64,000 nucleotides of DNA, taken from NCBI RefSeq assembly GCF_030518795.1, contig NZ_CP130427.1, positions 6,882,001 to 6,946,000 of the forward strand, read 5' to 3'. A model generated the notes under the pieces. That model had not been told where the DNA came from. It did no database searches and saw only the letters and a list, made by a program, of their open reading frames with translations. This document shows, piece by piece, positions 27,872 through 35,324 of the stretch. The stretch's first letter is position 1. Every line of letters starts with the position of its first letter. Both the position numbers and the translations under genes were made by a program. Origin of the DNA: Micromonospora sp. NBRC 110009. GTDB taxonomy: Bacteria; Actinomycetota; Actinomycetes; Mycobacteriales; Micromonosporaceae.

Positions 27872-28159
27872 ATGAACACGATGCGTCAGCGCTGGCGGAG
27901 CCCGGCACCCCCGGTGCGTACCTCCGTCATCGGCCCGAGGGTGGCCGGCCCGCGCGCGTTGGGCCCGACGGCGGCCGCGCCGCTGGCGCTCGCCGCGGCG
28001 GCGCTCGGCGCGGTGGCTGTCGGCAGGCTGCTGATCGGCCGCCTGGCCATCCGGCGGGCGGTCATCAAGGACCTGCGCATCGGTCGGCTGGAGGTCGACG
28101 AGCTGGTCGTGCGGCGGACCGACGGCAATCAGCCGGTGGGCGGCAGCGCGCTCGACTAG
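27872..28159 (+). CDS. Small hypothetical protein with hydrophobic helix and beta-solenoid-like repeats
   Basis: A 95-residue protein I do not recognise. It starts at ATG with GGAGG about 8 nt upstream. Residues about 1-30 are basic and proline-rich. An Ala-rich hydrophobic stretch (about 33-50, APLALAAAALGAVAVG) leads into five-residue periodic hydrophobics (LLIGRLAIRRAVIKDLRIGRLEVDELVVRR), like the rungs of a short pentapeptide-type beta-solenoid. It precedes two universal stress protein genes on the same strand, so it may belong to the same stress response; this is a guess. Its 3' end overlaps a tiny opposite-strand ORF. Confidence 0.65.
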   Translation: MNTMRQRWRSPAPPVRTSVIGPRVAGPRALGPTAAAPLALAAAALGAVAVGRLLIGRLAIRRAVIKDLRIGRLEVDELVVRRTDGNQPVGGSALD

Positions 28160-28209
28160 CCGTACCGGTCGCGCAGGCGGACCCGGGCGGCCTGGAGCCG
28201 GTCCACCAC
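28156..28209 (-). CDS. Candidate 17-codon ORF with a near-perfect Shine-Dalgarno sequence
   Basis: On the minus strand AAGGAGG stands 5 nt before GTG GTG, followed by VDRLQAARVRLRDRYG and a TAG stop. The SD is as strong as any in this window. The predicted 17-residue peptide is basic and amphipathic. The stop overlaps the end of the convergent small gene by 4 bp, a pattern seen between real genes here. It could be a genuine small protein, a regulatory leader, or chance; nothing downstream on the same strand is coupled to it. Confidence 0.3.
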   Translation of the reverse strand: MVDRLQAARVRLRDRYG

Positions 28210-28352
28210 GCTCACCTCCTTGTCGATCGTCCCAACTCGACCTCGCGCGGGCCCGGACCGTCAGGGCCGTTGGTCCCGGGTGGCGCGGGTGCAACGCCTC
28301 TGCCGGCCGACCGGCGGCCGGCGAAGGCTGGAGGTGGACGAAGGAGGACGTG

Positions 28353-29249
28353 ATGACCGACAGATCCGGTGCCCCCGTCGTGGTGGGCGTGGACGGCTCC
28401 CCCTCAGCCCTGGACGCGGTCCGGGTGGCCGCTCGGGAGGCGGCGGCCCGGCACCGGCCGCTGCGGGTGGTGCACGCGTTCCGGTGGCCGCTGCTCGGCA
28501 CCCCGCTCGGCCCGGTCGCGGCCGCGCTGCCCGACGCCGAGCTGCGGCAGGAGGCCGAGCGACTGGTCGAGGAGGCCGTCGGCGAGGCCCGCAAGATCGA
28601 CAGCGAACTCCCGGTGACCGGGGCGGTGCTCGACGGCGGCGCCGTCGCCGCGCTGCTCCGGGAGAGCCGCGACGCCGCGCTGCTGGTGCTCGGCCACCGT
28701 GGCCTGGGCGGGTTCGCCGAGCTGCTGGTCGGCTCGGCGGCCGTGCAGCTCTCCGCCCGGGCCGGCTGCCCGGTGCTGGTGGTCCGCGGTGAGCCGCGCG
28801 CCGACGGCCCGGTCGTGGTCGGGGTGGACGGCTCCGCACTGTCCCGGGAGGCGACCGGTTTCGCCTTCGCCGAGGCGGCGCAGCGCGGCACCGACCTCGT
28901 GGCCGTGCACGCCTGGCTCTACCCGGCCCCCGTCGGCCCGGGCGACATCGTGCCGCTGGCGTACGACCCGGCGGAGTTGCGCGCCGAGGAGGAGCGGGTG
29001 CTCGCCGAAGCGGTGGCCGGCTGGGCCGAGCGCTACCCGGACGTCCCGGTCCGGCAGCGGCTGGTGGCCGGCGCCCCGGCCCGGACCCTGGTCGAGGAGT
29101 CCACCGACGCGCAGCTGACCGTGGTCGGCGCGCACGGCCGGGGCAGCCTCGGCGGGCTGCTGCTCGGCTCGGTCAGCCACACGGTGCTGCACCACGCGCG
29201 CAGCCCGCTGGCCATCGTCCGGCACCGCCGGGGGCGGGACGCCGACTGA
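28353..29249 (+). CDS. Universal stress protein, two UspA domains
   Basis: A 298-residue protein of two UspA-fold domains (about 8-143 and 150-293). Each opens with VVVGVDGS and ends with the ATP-binding pattern: GHRGLGGFAELLVGSAAVQLS in the first, GAHGRGSLGGLLLGSVSHTVL in the second. These G-2x-G-9x-G(S/T) motifs suggest ATP binding in both halves. Tandem Usp proteins are common in actinobacteria and often respond to hypoxia or dormancy. ATG with AGGAGG 5 nt upstream. No DosR-type palindrome is evident upstream. A paralogue follows 191 bp downstream. Confidence 0.92.
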   Translation: MTDRSGAPVVVGVDGSPSALDAVRVAAREAAARHRPLRVVHAFRWPLLGTPLGPVAAALPDAELRQEAERLVEEAVGEARKIDSELPVTGAVLDGGAVAALLRESRDAALLVLGHRGLGGFAELLVGSAAVQLSARAGCPVLVVRGEPRADGPVVVGVDGSALSREATGFAFAEAAQRGTDLVAVHAWLYPAPVGPGDIVPLAYDPAELRAEEERVLAEAVAGWAERYPDVPVRQRLVAGAPARTLVEESTDAQLTVVGAHGRGSLGGLLLGSVSHTVLHHARSPLAIVRHRRGRDAD

Positions 29250-29440
29250 ACCCCCGGGGACAGCGCCGCGCCGGGCCCTCCCCGGCCGGCGCGGACGGCG
29301 GTCCGGTTCGCCCTGCCTGCGGCGGCATCGGGACGGCAGCGCGGGCCCACCGAGGTGTCGGAGCCGGAGGGTCGGGGCAAATGCGGTCCGAGTGGGGCGT
29401 CGCCGTCGAGAATGGCCTGAGTCGACCGGAGAGGATACCG

Positions 29441-30322
29441 ATGTACCGACCTGTCGTGGCGGGCGTCGACGGATCGCCGTCCAGCCTGACCGCCGCCGAG
29501 CACGCCGCGCGGGCCGCCGTCGCCCGGTCCCGGCCGCTGCACCTGGTGCACGGCTACCTGCACCCGCTCGGCTACGGCGTGCCGCTCAACCCGTACGACC
29601 TGGGGGTGCCGGCGCCCACCGAGGAGGCGCAGAAGATGCTCGAACAGGTGGCCGCCGACCTGACCGACCGGCACCCGTCCCTGCGGGTGGAGGTCCGCCA
29701 GGTGGCCGGCGGCCCGGGCGCCGCCCTGGTCGAGGAGTCCCGCCGGTCCGACCTCGTGGTGGTGGGCAGTCGCGGGGTGGGCGGCTTCGCCGGGCTGCTG
29801 CTCGGCTCGGTCAGCGGGCAGGTGGCCCAGCACGGGCACTGCCCCGTCCTGGTGGTGCGCCCCGCCGAGCAGCCGATCCCGGTGGACGGGCCGGTGCTGG
29901 CCGGGGTGGACGGCTCCGAGTCGGCCGCGCACGCCGTCCGGCTCGCCGCCGACGAGGCGGCACGCCGCGACACCGACCTGGTGCTGCTGCACGTCCGGAC
30001 GCCGGAGCGGGGCGCGGTGGCGCCGGACGCGGCGGCCGAAGCCACCGCCGCCGGGCAGGCCGAATCGGCCGAGCTGCTGGCCGCGGCCGCCGCCGCGATC
30101 CGGTCGGACCACCCGCTGCTGACCGTGGTCGAGCGGCCGGTCCGGGGCGAGTCCCCGGAGCAGGCGCTCGTCGCGGCGAGCGGGGAGGCGGCCCTGGTGG
30201 TGGTCGGCTCGCGCGGTCGGGGCGGGTTCGCCGGGCTGCTGCTCGGCTCGGTCAGCCAGGCCCTGGTCCAGCACGCCCACTGCCCGGTGCTGGTGGCCCA
30301 CCCGTACGAGCCGGCCGACTGA
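29441..30322 (+). CDS. Universal stress protein, two UspA domains (paralogue)
   Basis: A 293-residue tandem UspA protein: PVVAGVDGSPSSLTAAEHAAR starts domain 1 and PVLAGVDGSESAAHAVRLAA starts domain 2. Both halves end in the ATP-loop motif GSRGxGGFAGLLLGSVS, nearly identical between the halves, which suggests recent internal duplication or strong constraint. Start ATG 29441 with GGAGAGG 6 nt upstream. It is separate from the first usp gene, so each may have its own promoter. The stop lies within a hairpin shared with the convergent FMN reductase gene. Confidence 0.92.
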   Translation: MYRPVVAGVDGSPSSLTAAEHAARAAVARSRPLHLVHGYLHPLGYGVPLNPYDLGVPAPTEEAQKMLEQVAADLTDRHPSLRVEVRQVAGGPGAALVEESRRSDLVVVGSRGVGGFAGLLLGSVSGQVAQHGHCPVLVVRPAEQPIPVDGPVLAGVDGSESAAHAVRLAADEAARRDTDLVLLHVRTPERGAVAPDAAAEATAAGQAESAELLAAAAAAIRSDHPLLTVVERPVRGESPEQALVAASGEAALVVVGSRGRGGFAGLLLGSVSQALVQHAHCPVLVAHPYEPAD

Positions 30323-30339
30323 CCCGCCGCCGGGGTCAG
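30319..30339. terminator. Short hairpin covering two convergent stop codons
   Basis: CTGACCC and GGGTCAG form a 7-bp stem with a 7-nt loop that includes the stop codons of both the usp gene and the convergent reductase gene. It could terminate both transcripts; there is no U-tract. Confidence 0.45.
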
Positions 30340-30962
30340 GCGGGGTCGCGGCCGGCGAGCAGGTCCTCGAAGCTGGTGGTGAGGGCGAAGGGATCGGCCG
30401 GGCCGGCGGCGGGCGGCCGGCGGTCGATCTGCTCGGCCAGCTCGGCGCCGGCCCGCCGGATCCGGTTGCGCAGGCCGCTCTCGGCGCCGTCGCCGGCCCA
30501 GTCCTCCGGTGCGGCGAAGACGGCAGTCGGCAGGACCACCGCCCGCAGGTGGGCGAACATCGGCCGGACCGCGTGCTCCAGGGCCAGCGAGTGCCGGGCG
30601 GTGCCGCCGGTCGCGCCGATGAGCACCGGGCGGTCGGTGAGGGCGTCCCGGTCGACCACGTCGAAGAACGACTTGAACAGGCCGTTGTAGGAGGCGTTGA
30701 AGATCGGGGTGACGGCCACCAGGCCGTCCGCACCGGCAACCGTGTCCAGCGCCTCCCGCAGGGCCGCCGACGGGAAGCCGGTGAGCAGGTGGTTCACCAC
30801 GTCGTGGGCGTGCTCGCGCAGCTCCACCGGGCGGACCTCCACCTCGGCGCCGCGCCGGACCAGCTCGTCGCGGGTGGCCGCGGCGAGCTGGTCGGCGAGG
30901 AGCCGGGTCGAGGAGGGCTGGCCGAGGCCGGCCGAGACCACGGCCAGGGTGCGCCGGGTCAT
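30336..30962 (-). CDS. NAD(P)H-dependent FMN reductase (CE1759-type)
   Basis: A 208-residue flavodoxin-fold reductase. It starts VVSAGLGQPSSTRLLADQLAA, the phosphate-binding loop of the NADPH-dependent FMN reductase family, and has VAVTPIFNASYNGLFKSFFDVV and GATGGTARHSLALEHAVRPMF as further family motifs. It likely supplies reduced FMN to the luciferase-like monooxygenase whose gene overlaps its start by 4 bp (ATGA). This pairing resembles the CE1758/CE1759 two-component systems of actinobacteria. Confidence 0.92.
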   Translation of the reverse strand: MTRRTLAVVSAGLGQPSSTRLLADQLAAATRDELVRRGAEVEVRPVELREHAHDVVNHLLTGFPSAALREALDTVAGADGLVAVTPIFNASYNGLFKSFFDVVDRDALTDRPVLIGATGGTARHSLALEHAVRPMFAHLRAVVLPTAVFAAPEDWAGDGAESGLRNRIRRAGAELAEQIDRRPPAAGPADPFALTTSFEDLLAGRDPA

Positions 30963-32059
30963 CGGGCCTCCTCGGCGCCGCTCGCGGCCTCCCGGGCCGC
31001 CTTGAGGCTGGCGTGCGTCGGCGCCTCGGGCACGTGCGCCGGCCGCAGCGAGTCGAACTCCTTGCGGAGCACCGGGACGACCTCCTCGCCGAGCAGGTCG
31101 AGCTGTTCCAGGACGCTCTTCAGCGGCAGCCCGGCGTGGTCGATCAGGAAGAGCTGGCGCTGGTAGTCGCCGACGTACTCACGGAAGCCCAGGGTGCGGT
31201 CGATGACCTGCTGCGGGCTGCCCACGGTGAGCGGCGTCTCCCGGGTGAACTCCTCCAGCGACGGCCCGTGCCCGTAGACCGGGGCGTTGTCGAAGTACGG
31301 CCGGAACTCGCGGACCGCGTCCTGGGAGTTCTTCCGCATGAAGACCTGCCCGCCGAGCCCGACGATGGCCTGGTCGGCGGAGCCGTGACCGTAGTGCTCG
31401 AAGCGCTGCCGGTAGAGGCCGACCATCCGCTGGGTGTGCTCCTTGGGCCAGAAGATGTGGTTGGCGAAGAAGCCGTCGCCGTAGTAAGCGGCCTGCTCGG
31501 CGATCTCCGGGCTGCGGATCGAGCCGTGCCAGACGAACGGCGGGACGCCGTCCAGCGGCCGCGGGGTCGAGGTGAACGACTGCAGCGGGGTGCGGAACCG
31601 CCCCTTCCAGTCGACCACGTCCTCCCGCCAGAGCCGGCGCAGCAGGTCGTAGTTCTCGATGGCGAGCGGGATGCCGTTGCGGATGTCCTGCCCGAACCAC
31701 GGGTAGACCGGTCCGGTGTTGCCGCGCCCCATCATGAGGTCGACCCGGCCGTCGGCCAGGTGCTGGAGCATGGCGTAGTCCTCGGCGATCTTCACCGGGT
31801 CGTTGGTGGTGATCAGCGTCGTCGAGGTGGAGAGCAGCAGCCGCTCGGTGCGGGCGGCGACGTAGCCCAGCATGGTGGTGGGCGACGACGGCACGAACGG
31901 CGGGTTGTGGTGCTCACCGGTGGCGAAGACGTCGAGCCCGACCTCCTCGGCCTTCAGCGCGATGGTCACCATGGCCTTGATCCGCTCACCCTCGGACGGC
32001 AGCCGCCCGTTGGTCGGATCGACCGTGACGTCGCCGACGGTGAAGACTCCGAACTGCAT
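30959..32059 (-). CDS. FMN-dependent luciferase-like monooxygenase (CE1758-type)
   Basis: A 366-residue TIM-barrel flavin monooxygenase. Family hallmarks are the opening MQFGVFTVGD, KAEEVGLDVFATGEHHNPPF, and the phosphate/flavin-binding HLADGRVDLMMGRGNTGPVY. It uses reduced FMN, probably from the adjacent reductase, and O2 to oxidise an unknown substrate. ATG with GAGGAG 6 nt upstream. A TTGAC-GA-GTCAA palindrome at 32118-32129 is a likely repressor site. No regulator gene adjoins it. Confidence 0.92.
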   Translation of the reverse strand: MQFGVFTVGDVTVDPTNGRLPSEGERIKAMVTIALKAEEVGLDVFATGEHHNPPFVPSSPTTMLGYVAARTERLLLSTSTTLITTNDPVKIAEDYAMLQHLADGRVDLMMGRGNTGPVYPWFGQDIRNGIPLAIENYDLLRRLWREDVVDWKGRFRTPLQSFTSTPRPLDGVPPFVWHGSIRSPEIAEQAAYYGDGFFANHIFWPKEHTQRMVGLYRQRFEHYGHGSADQAIVGLGGQVFMRKNSQDAVREFRPYFDNAPVYGHGPSLEEFTRETPLTVGSPQQVIDRTLGFREYVGDYQRQLFLIDHAGLPLKSVLEQLDLLGEEVVPVLRKEFDSLRPAHVPEAPTHASLKAAREAASGAEEAR

Positions 32060-32117
32060 GACCGGCTCCTCGGGTGACGTCCGGACCGGGCGGCCCGGAT
32101 CGCACCAGACAACATAT

Positions 32118-32129
32118 TTGACGAGTCAA
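32118..32129. promoter_or_regulatory. MarR-like palindromic operator upstream of monooxygenase-reductase operon
   Basis: TTGACGAGTCAA is a palindrome with 5-bp arms and a 2-nt centre, and flanking A/T bases partly extend the symmetry (ATTTGAC / GTCAACTA). It sits about 60 bp before the monooxygenase start in otherwise GC-rich DNA, as expected for a MarR-family site. The regulator is not identified. Confidence 0.5.
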
Positions 32130-32199
32130 CTATTCCGGCGCCGGCCCCGGCTCGGGTGGCCCACCTCACCAGGCCGCCGGTGGCCGCAAGCGGGACCGG

Positions 32200-32817
32200 T
32201 CAGCGGCGGGCGCGGGGCACGTGCCGGCGGTACGCGCTGACCGTCGGGTCGCCGGCGACCCAGAACCGCCACGGCACGTCGTGCGCGCCGGTGACGCCGA
32301 CCCGGGGGCCGGCCGCGACGGACTCCTCCGGCAGCGGTTCGCGCGCCGGTCGCAGCCGGACCGGACCGTCGCCGAGCAGGTCCGCGCCGTAGACCGAGCG
32401 GTCGATGCCGAGCGCCGCGCAGAGCCGGGCCGGGCCGCGGGCCAGGTCGACGTCCCGGCGTACGGCGGGGCGGCGGGACCGGGCGAGGTCGAGGCCGTCG
32501 ACCACCTCGCCGGCCCGGAGCAGCACGGCCGACGCCTCGCCGGCCGGCCCGGTGACGACGTTGACGCACCAGTGCATGCCGTAGGTGAAGTAGACGTAGG
32601 CGTGCCCGGCCGGGCCGAACATCACCGCGTTGCGCGGGGTGCGGCCCCGGTGGGCGTGCGACGCCGGATCCCCGGCCGTGCCGGCGTACGCCTCCACCTC
32701 GGTGATCCGCACGGTGACGCCATTGCCGGTGAGGTGGCAGCCGAGCATTCCCTGGGCGGCGGACACCACCGGCCCGGCGAGCAGGTCGGCCAGGGTGGCG
32801 AGGTCGGTGCCGGTCAC
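32200..32817 (-). CDS. 3-methyladenine DNA glycosylase (AAG/MPG family)
   Basis: A 205-residue monofunctional DNA glycosylase of the alkyladenine family that removes alkylated purines in base excision repair. It has GMLGCHLTGNGVTVRITEVEAY, which places the catalytic glutamate, then SHAHRGRTPRNAVMFGPAGHAYVYFTYGMHWCVNVV, the core of the active-site pocket. I chose GTG 32817 because TAGGCT lies 7 nt upstream and the N-terminus then fits the family; a GTG at 32853 would add 12 residues. Divergent from the small HTH-like gene. Confidence 0.92.
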   Translation of the reverse strand: MTGTDLATLADLLAGPVVSAAQGMLGCHLTGNGVTVRITEVEAYAGTAGDPASHAHRGRTPRNAVMFGPAGHAYVYFTYGMHWCVNVVTGPAGEASAVLLRAGEVVDGLDLARSRRPAVRRDVDLARGPARLCAALGIDRSVYGADLLGDGPVRLRPAREPLPEESVAAGPRVGVTGAHDVPWRFWVAGDPTVSAYRRHVPRARR

Positions 32818-32824
32818 GGGAAGC

Positions 32825-32830
32825 AGCCTA
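32825..32830 (-). promoter_or_regulatory. -10 box for leaderless DNA glycosylase gene
   Basis: TAGGCT (minus strand) lies 7 nt before GTG 32817; no SD sequence intervenes. The -35 region is not clear. Confidence 0.4.
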
Positions 32831-32856
32831 TCCGGCGCCGCGAAGGTGAGCACGAA

Positions 32857-32885
32857 TTGCTTTCAACGCAGTGTTGACAAAGCAA
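32857..32885. promoter_or_regulatory. Inverted repeat operator between divergent glycosylase and HTH-like genes
   Basis: Perfect 7-bp arms TTGCTTT and AAAGCAA enclose inner AAC/GTT bases, giving a 29-bp imperfect palindrome. A TTGACA at 32874-32879, a candidate -35 for the rightward gene, lies inside the right arm. Binding there could control one or both divergent genes. Confidence 0.5.
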
Positions 32886-32901
32886 TGTTCAAAGGCGTCT
32901 C

Positions 32902-33336
32902 ATGAAGGACATGGACAAGCTGGACAACGACCCGTTCACCGCTCCGGACGCGGCCCAGGCCCGGGCCCACCGCAACTACGCGGCGCTGCTGCGGATCGCC
33001 GAGCGGCACGCGGGCACCGATGCCCGGCGCAGGCGCTACGCCCACCCCGACGTACCGGACGCCTACGAGGCGGCGACGCTGGTGATGGCCCTGGCCGGCG
33101 GGGCCGAGCTGGCGGCGGGCGAGGAGCCGGTCGACCAGGCCGATCTGATGGCCGCGCTGACCCTCATCCCGCACGTCCGGGCCGAGGTGGACGCGCTGGA
33201 GGCGGGCCTGTTGCAGGCGGCCCGCGGCCGGGGCATGACCTGGCAGGCGATCGCCTTCGGGCTGGGGCTGGGCAGCGCCCAGGCGGCCCGGCAGCGCTAC
33301 GAGCGGCTGACCGTGCGCACCGGCACCGGCGACTGA
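32902..33336 (+). CDS. Small putative DNA-binding (HTH-like) protein
   Basis: A 144-residue protein with no catalytic motif that I recognise. The C-terminal part (about 104-136, AARGRGMTWQAIAFGLGLGSAQAARQRYERL) looks like a helix-turn-helix with an Arg-rich recognition helix. The N-terminal part is charged and helical (ARAHRNYAALLRIAERHAG). It follows a strong inverted repeat, so autoregulation is plausible but unproven. No good SD precedes ATG 32902; the second Met at 32911 is possible. Confidence 0.7.
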   Translation: MKDMDKLDNDPFTAPDAAQARAHRNYAALLRIAERHAGTDARRRRYAHPDVPDAYEAATLVMALAGGAELAAGEEPVDQADLMAALTLIPHVRAEVDALEAGLLQAARGRGMTWQAIAFGLGLGSAQAARQRYERLTVRTGTGD

Positions 33337-33452
33337 CGAGCACGGTCACCACGGCGGCGCGCGGGCCACGACCGGCGGTGAACGGCCGGCGGGTCGGCAA
33401 CCTGTCGGAGGCACCCGCGAGACTGGGCCGGCAACCGACAGCGGAGGACGGG

Positions 33453-33806
33453 ATGACGCGCGAGCAGATGCGGGACTACTGCCTGGCCAAGCCGGGCGCC
33501 TGGCTGGACCAGCCGTGGGAGGGCGACGAGGTGGTCAAGGTGGGCAGCAAGATCTTCGCCTTCCTCGGCGCCCCGGACGGCGAGGCGCGGGTGGGCATCA
33601 AGTGCGGCCCGTCGCGGGAGGTGGCCGACGAGTGGCTGCACAGGTTCCCCGCCGATGCCCGCCCCTCCCCCTACATCGGCCGGTCCGGCTGGAACACGCT
33701 GCGGCTCGACGGCGGCATCCCCGACGACGAGCTGCGCGAGGCGCTCGACGGGTCGTACGACGCGGTGGTGGCGAAGCTGCCCAAGCGCGAGCGGCCGACG
33801 GCCTGA
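33453..33806 (+). CDS. MmcQ/YjbR family protein
   Basis: A 117-residue protein of the MmcQ/YjbR fold, with TREQMRDYCLAKPGAWLDQPWEGDEVVKVGSKIFAFLG at the start, IGRSGWNTLRLDG in the middle and the C-terminal DDELREALDGSYDAVVAKLPKR. The fold resembles a double-wing DNA-binding domain; the cellular role is not established. ATG with GGAGG 5 nt upstream. It ends just before a strong hairpin that separates it from the convergent argH. Confidence 0.9.
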   Translation: MTREQMRDYCLAKPGAWLDQPWEGDEVVKVGSKIFAFLGAPDGEARVGIKCGPSREVADEWLHRFPADARPSPYIGRSGWNTLRLDGGIPDDELREALDGSYDAVVAKLPKRERPTA

Positions 33807-33807
33807 T

Positions 33808-33838
33808 CCCCGCGCGGCGCCGGGTGCGCCGCGCGGGG
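33808..33838. terminator. Bidirectional terminator between MmcQ-like gene and argH
   Basis: A perfect 12-bp stem (CCCCGCGCGGCG / CGCCGCGCGGGG) with a 7-nt loop lies between two convergent stops. It would end the arg operon transcript from the right and the mmcQ-like transcript from the left. Confidence 0.75.
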
Positions 33839-33846
33839 TGTCGGGG

Positions 33847-35310
33847 TCAGCGGGGCACGACCCGCTCGGCGGCCCAGTCCCGCCAGCCGGTCAGCTTGTC
33901 GGCGGCGGTGGCGAGCTGGTCGGCGACCGGCCCGGGGCCGGTGGAGCCGGGGGTGATGCGGGCGGCCAGCGCCGAGCGCACCGAGAGCACGTCGCGCACC
34001 GACGGGTCCAGGTGCTCGCTGACCGCGGCGAGGTCGGCGTCGGAGACCTCGTCGAGGGCGCAGTCCCGGGCCACGCAGAGCGCCACCAGCTTGCCGGTGA
34101 TCTCGTGCGCGTCGCGGAACGGCACGCCCCGGCGGACCAGCCAGTCGGCGACCTCGGTGGCGAGGGAGTAGCCGACCGGCGCGGCGGCGACCAGCCGGTC
34201 CACCCGGACGGTCATCGTGGAGATCATCCCGGCCAGGGCGGGCAGCAGCAGCTCCAGGGTGTCCACCGCGTCGAAGGCCGGCTCCTTGTCCTCCTGCATG
34301 TCCCGGTCGTAGGTCATCGGCAGGCCCTTGAGCATGGTGAGCACGCTCATCAGCCCGCCGACCAGCCGGCCGGACTTGCCCCGGGCCAGCTCGGCGATGT
34401 CCGCGTTCTTCTTCTGCGGCATGATCGACGAGCCGGTGGCGAAGGCGTCGTCCAGCTCGACCCAGCCGAACTCCTGCGATGTCCAGAGCACCACCTCCTC
34501 GCCGAGGCGGGACAGGTGCACCCCGATCATCGCGGTGACGAAGAGGAACTCGGCGACGAAGTCCCGGTCGGCCACGGCGTCCATCGAGTTGGCGAAGGAC
34601 GTGCGGAAGCCGAGCTCCTTGGAGACCGCCACCGGATCCAGCGGCAGCCCGGAGCCGGCGAGCGCACCGGCGCCGAGCGGGCTGATGGCGGCCCGGTGGT
34701 CCCAGTCGCGCAGCCGCTCCAGGTCGCGCAGCAGCGGCTGCACGTGGGCGAGCAGCCAGTGCCCGAAGGTGACCGGCTGGGCGTGCTGGAGGTGGGTCAT
34801 GCCGGGGGCGGCGGTGTCCACGTGCCGCTCGGCCTGCTCCACCAGCGCCTCGGCCAGCTCGACCAGCCGGGCGGCCACGCCACGGGCGTGGTCCCGCAAA
34901 TAGAGCCGCAGGTCGGTGGCGACCTGGTCGTTGCGGGACCGGCCGGCGCGCAGCTTGCCGCCGAGGCTGCCGAGCCGCTCCAGCAGGCCGCGCTCCAGGG
35001 CGGTGTGCACGTCCTCGTCGTCGACGGTCGGCCGGAACGCCCCGGAGGCGCAGGCGGCCTCCAGGTCGTCCAGCGCGGCCAGGATCTGCCCCAGTTCCTC
35101 CGGATCGAGCAGGCCGGCGCCGGCCAGCACCCGGGCGTGCGCCCGGGAGCCGGCGATGTCGTAGGGGGCGAGGCGCCAGTCGAACTGGACGCTCACCGAC
35201 AGCCGGGCGAGCGCCTCGGCTGGTCCGCCGGCGAACCGGCCTCCCCATAGGCTCGTCCGGTTGGCGGCGGCGCTGTTCTCGGTCAGGCTCTTGTCGTCCA
35301 CCCCACCCAT
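33847..35310 (-). CDS. argH: Argininosuccinate lyase
   Basis: A 487-residue enzyme that splits argininosuccinate into arginine and fumarate, the last step of arginine synthesis. It has SLWGGRFAGGPAEALARLSVSVQFDWRLAPYDIAGSRAHA at the N-terminus and the fumarase/lyase superfamily signature GSSIMPQKKN. It is the last gene of argCJBDFRGH. No clear SD precedes ATG 35310; a GTG at 35322, two bases past the argG stop, is an alternative start that would suit translational coupling. Confidence 0.95.
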   Translation of the reverse strand: MGGVDDKSLTENSAAANRTSLWGGRFAGGPAEALARLSVSVQFDWRLAPYDIAGSRAHARVLAGAGLLDPEELGQILAALDDLEAACASGAFRPTVDDEDVHTALERGLLERLGSLGGKLRAGRSRNDQVATDLRLYLRDHARGVAARLVELAEALVEQAERHVDTAAPGMTHLQHAQPVTFGHWLLAHVQPLLRDLERLRDWDHRAAISPLGAGALAGSGLPLDPVAVSKELGFRTSFANSMDAVADRDFVAEFLFVTAMIGVHLSRLGEEVVLWTSQEFGWVELDDAFATGSSIMPQKKNADIAELARGKSGRLVGGLMSVLTMLKGLPMTYDRDMQEDKEPAFDAVDTLELLLPALAGMISTMTVRVDRLVAAAPVGYSLATEVADWLVRRGVPFRDAHEITGKLVALCVARDCALDEVSDADLAAVSEHLDPSVRDVLSVRSALAARITPGSTGPGPVADQLATAADKLTGWRDWAAERVVPR

Positions 35311-35324
35311 TGTGGTGCTCACGA

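Noticed and set aside
32818-32853. 12-residue extension of the DNA glycosylase
   Set aside because: A TAGGCT box lies within it 7 nt before GTG 32817, and the shorter protein fits the family, though this is not certain.
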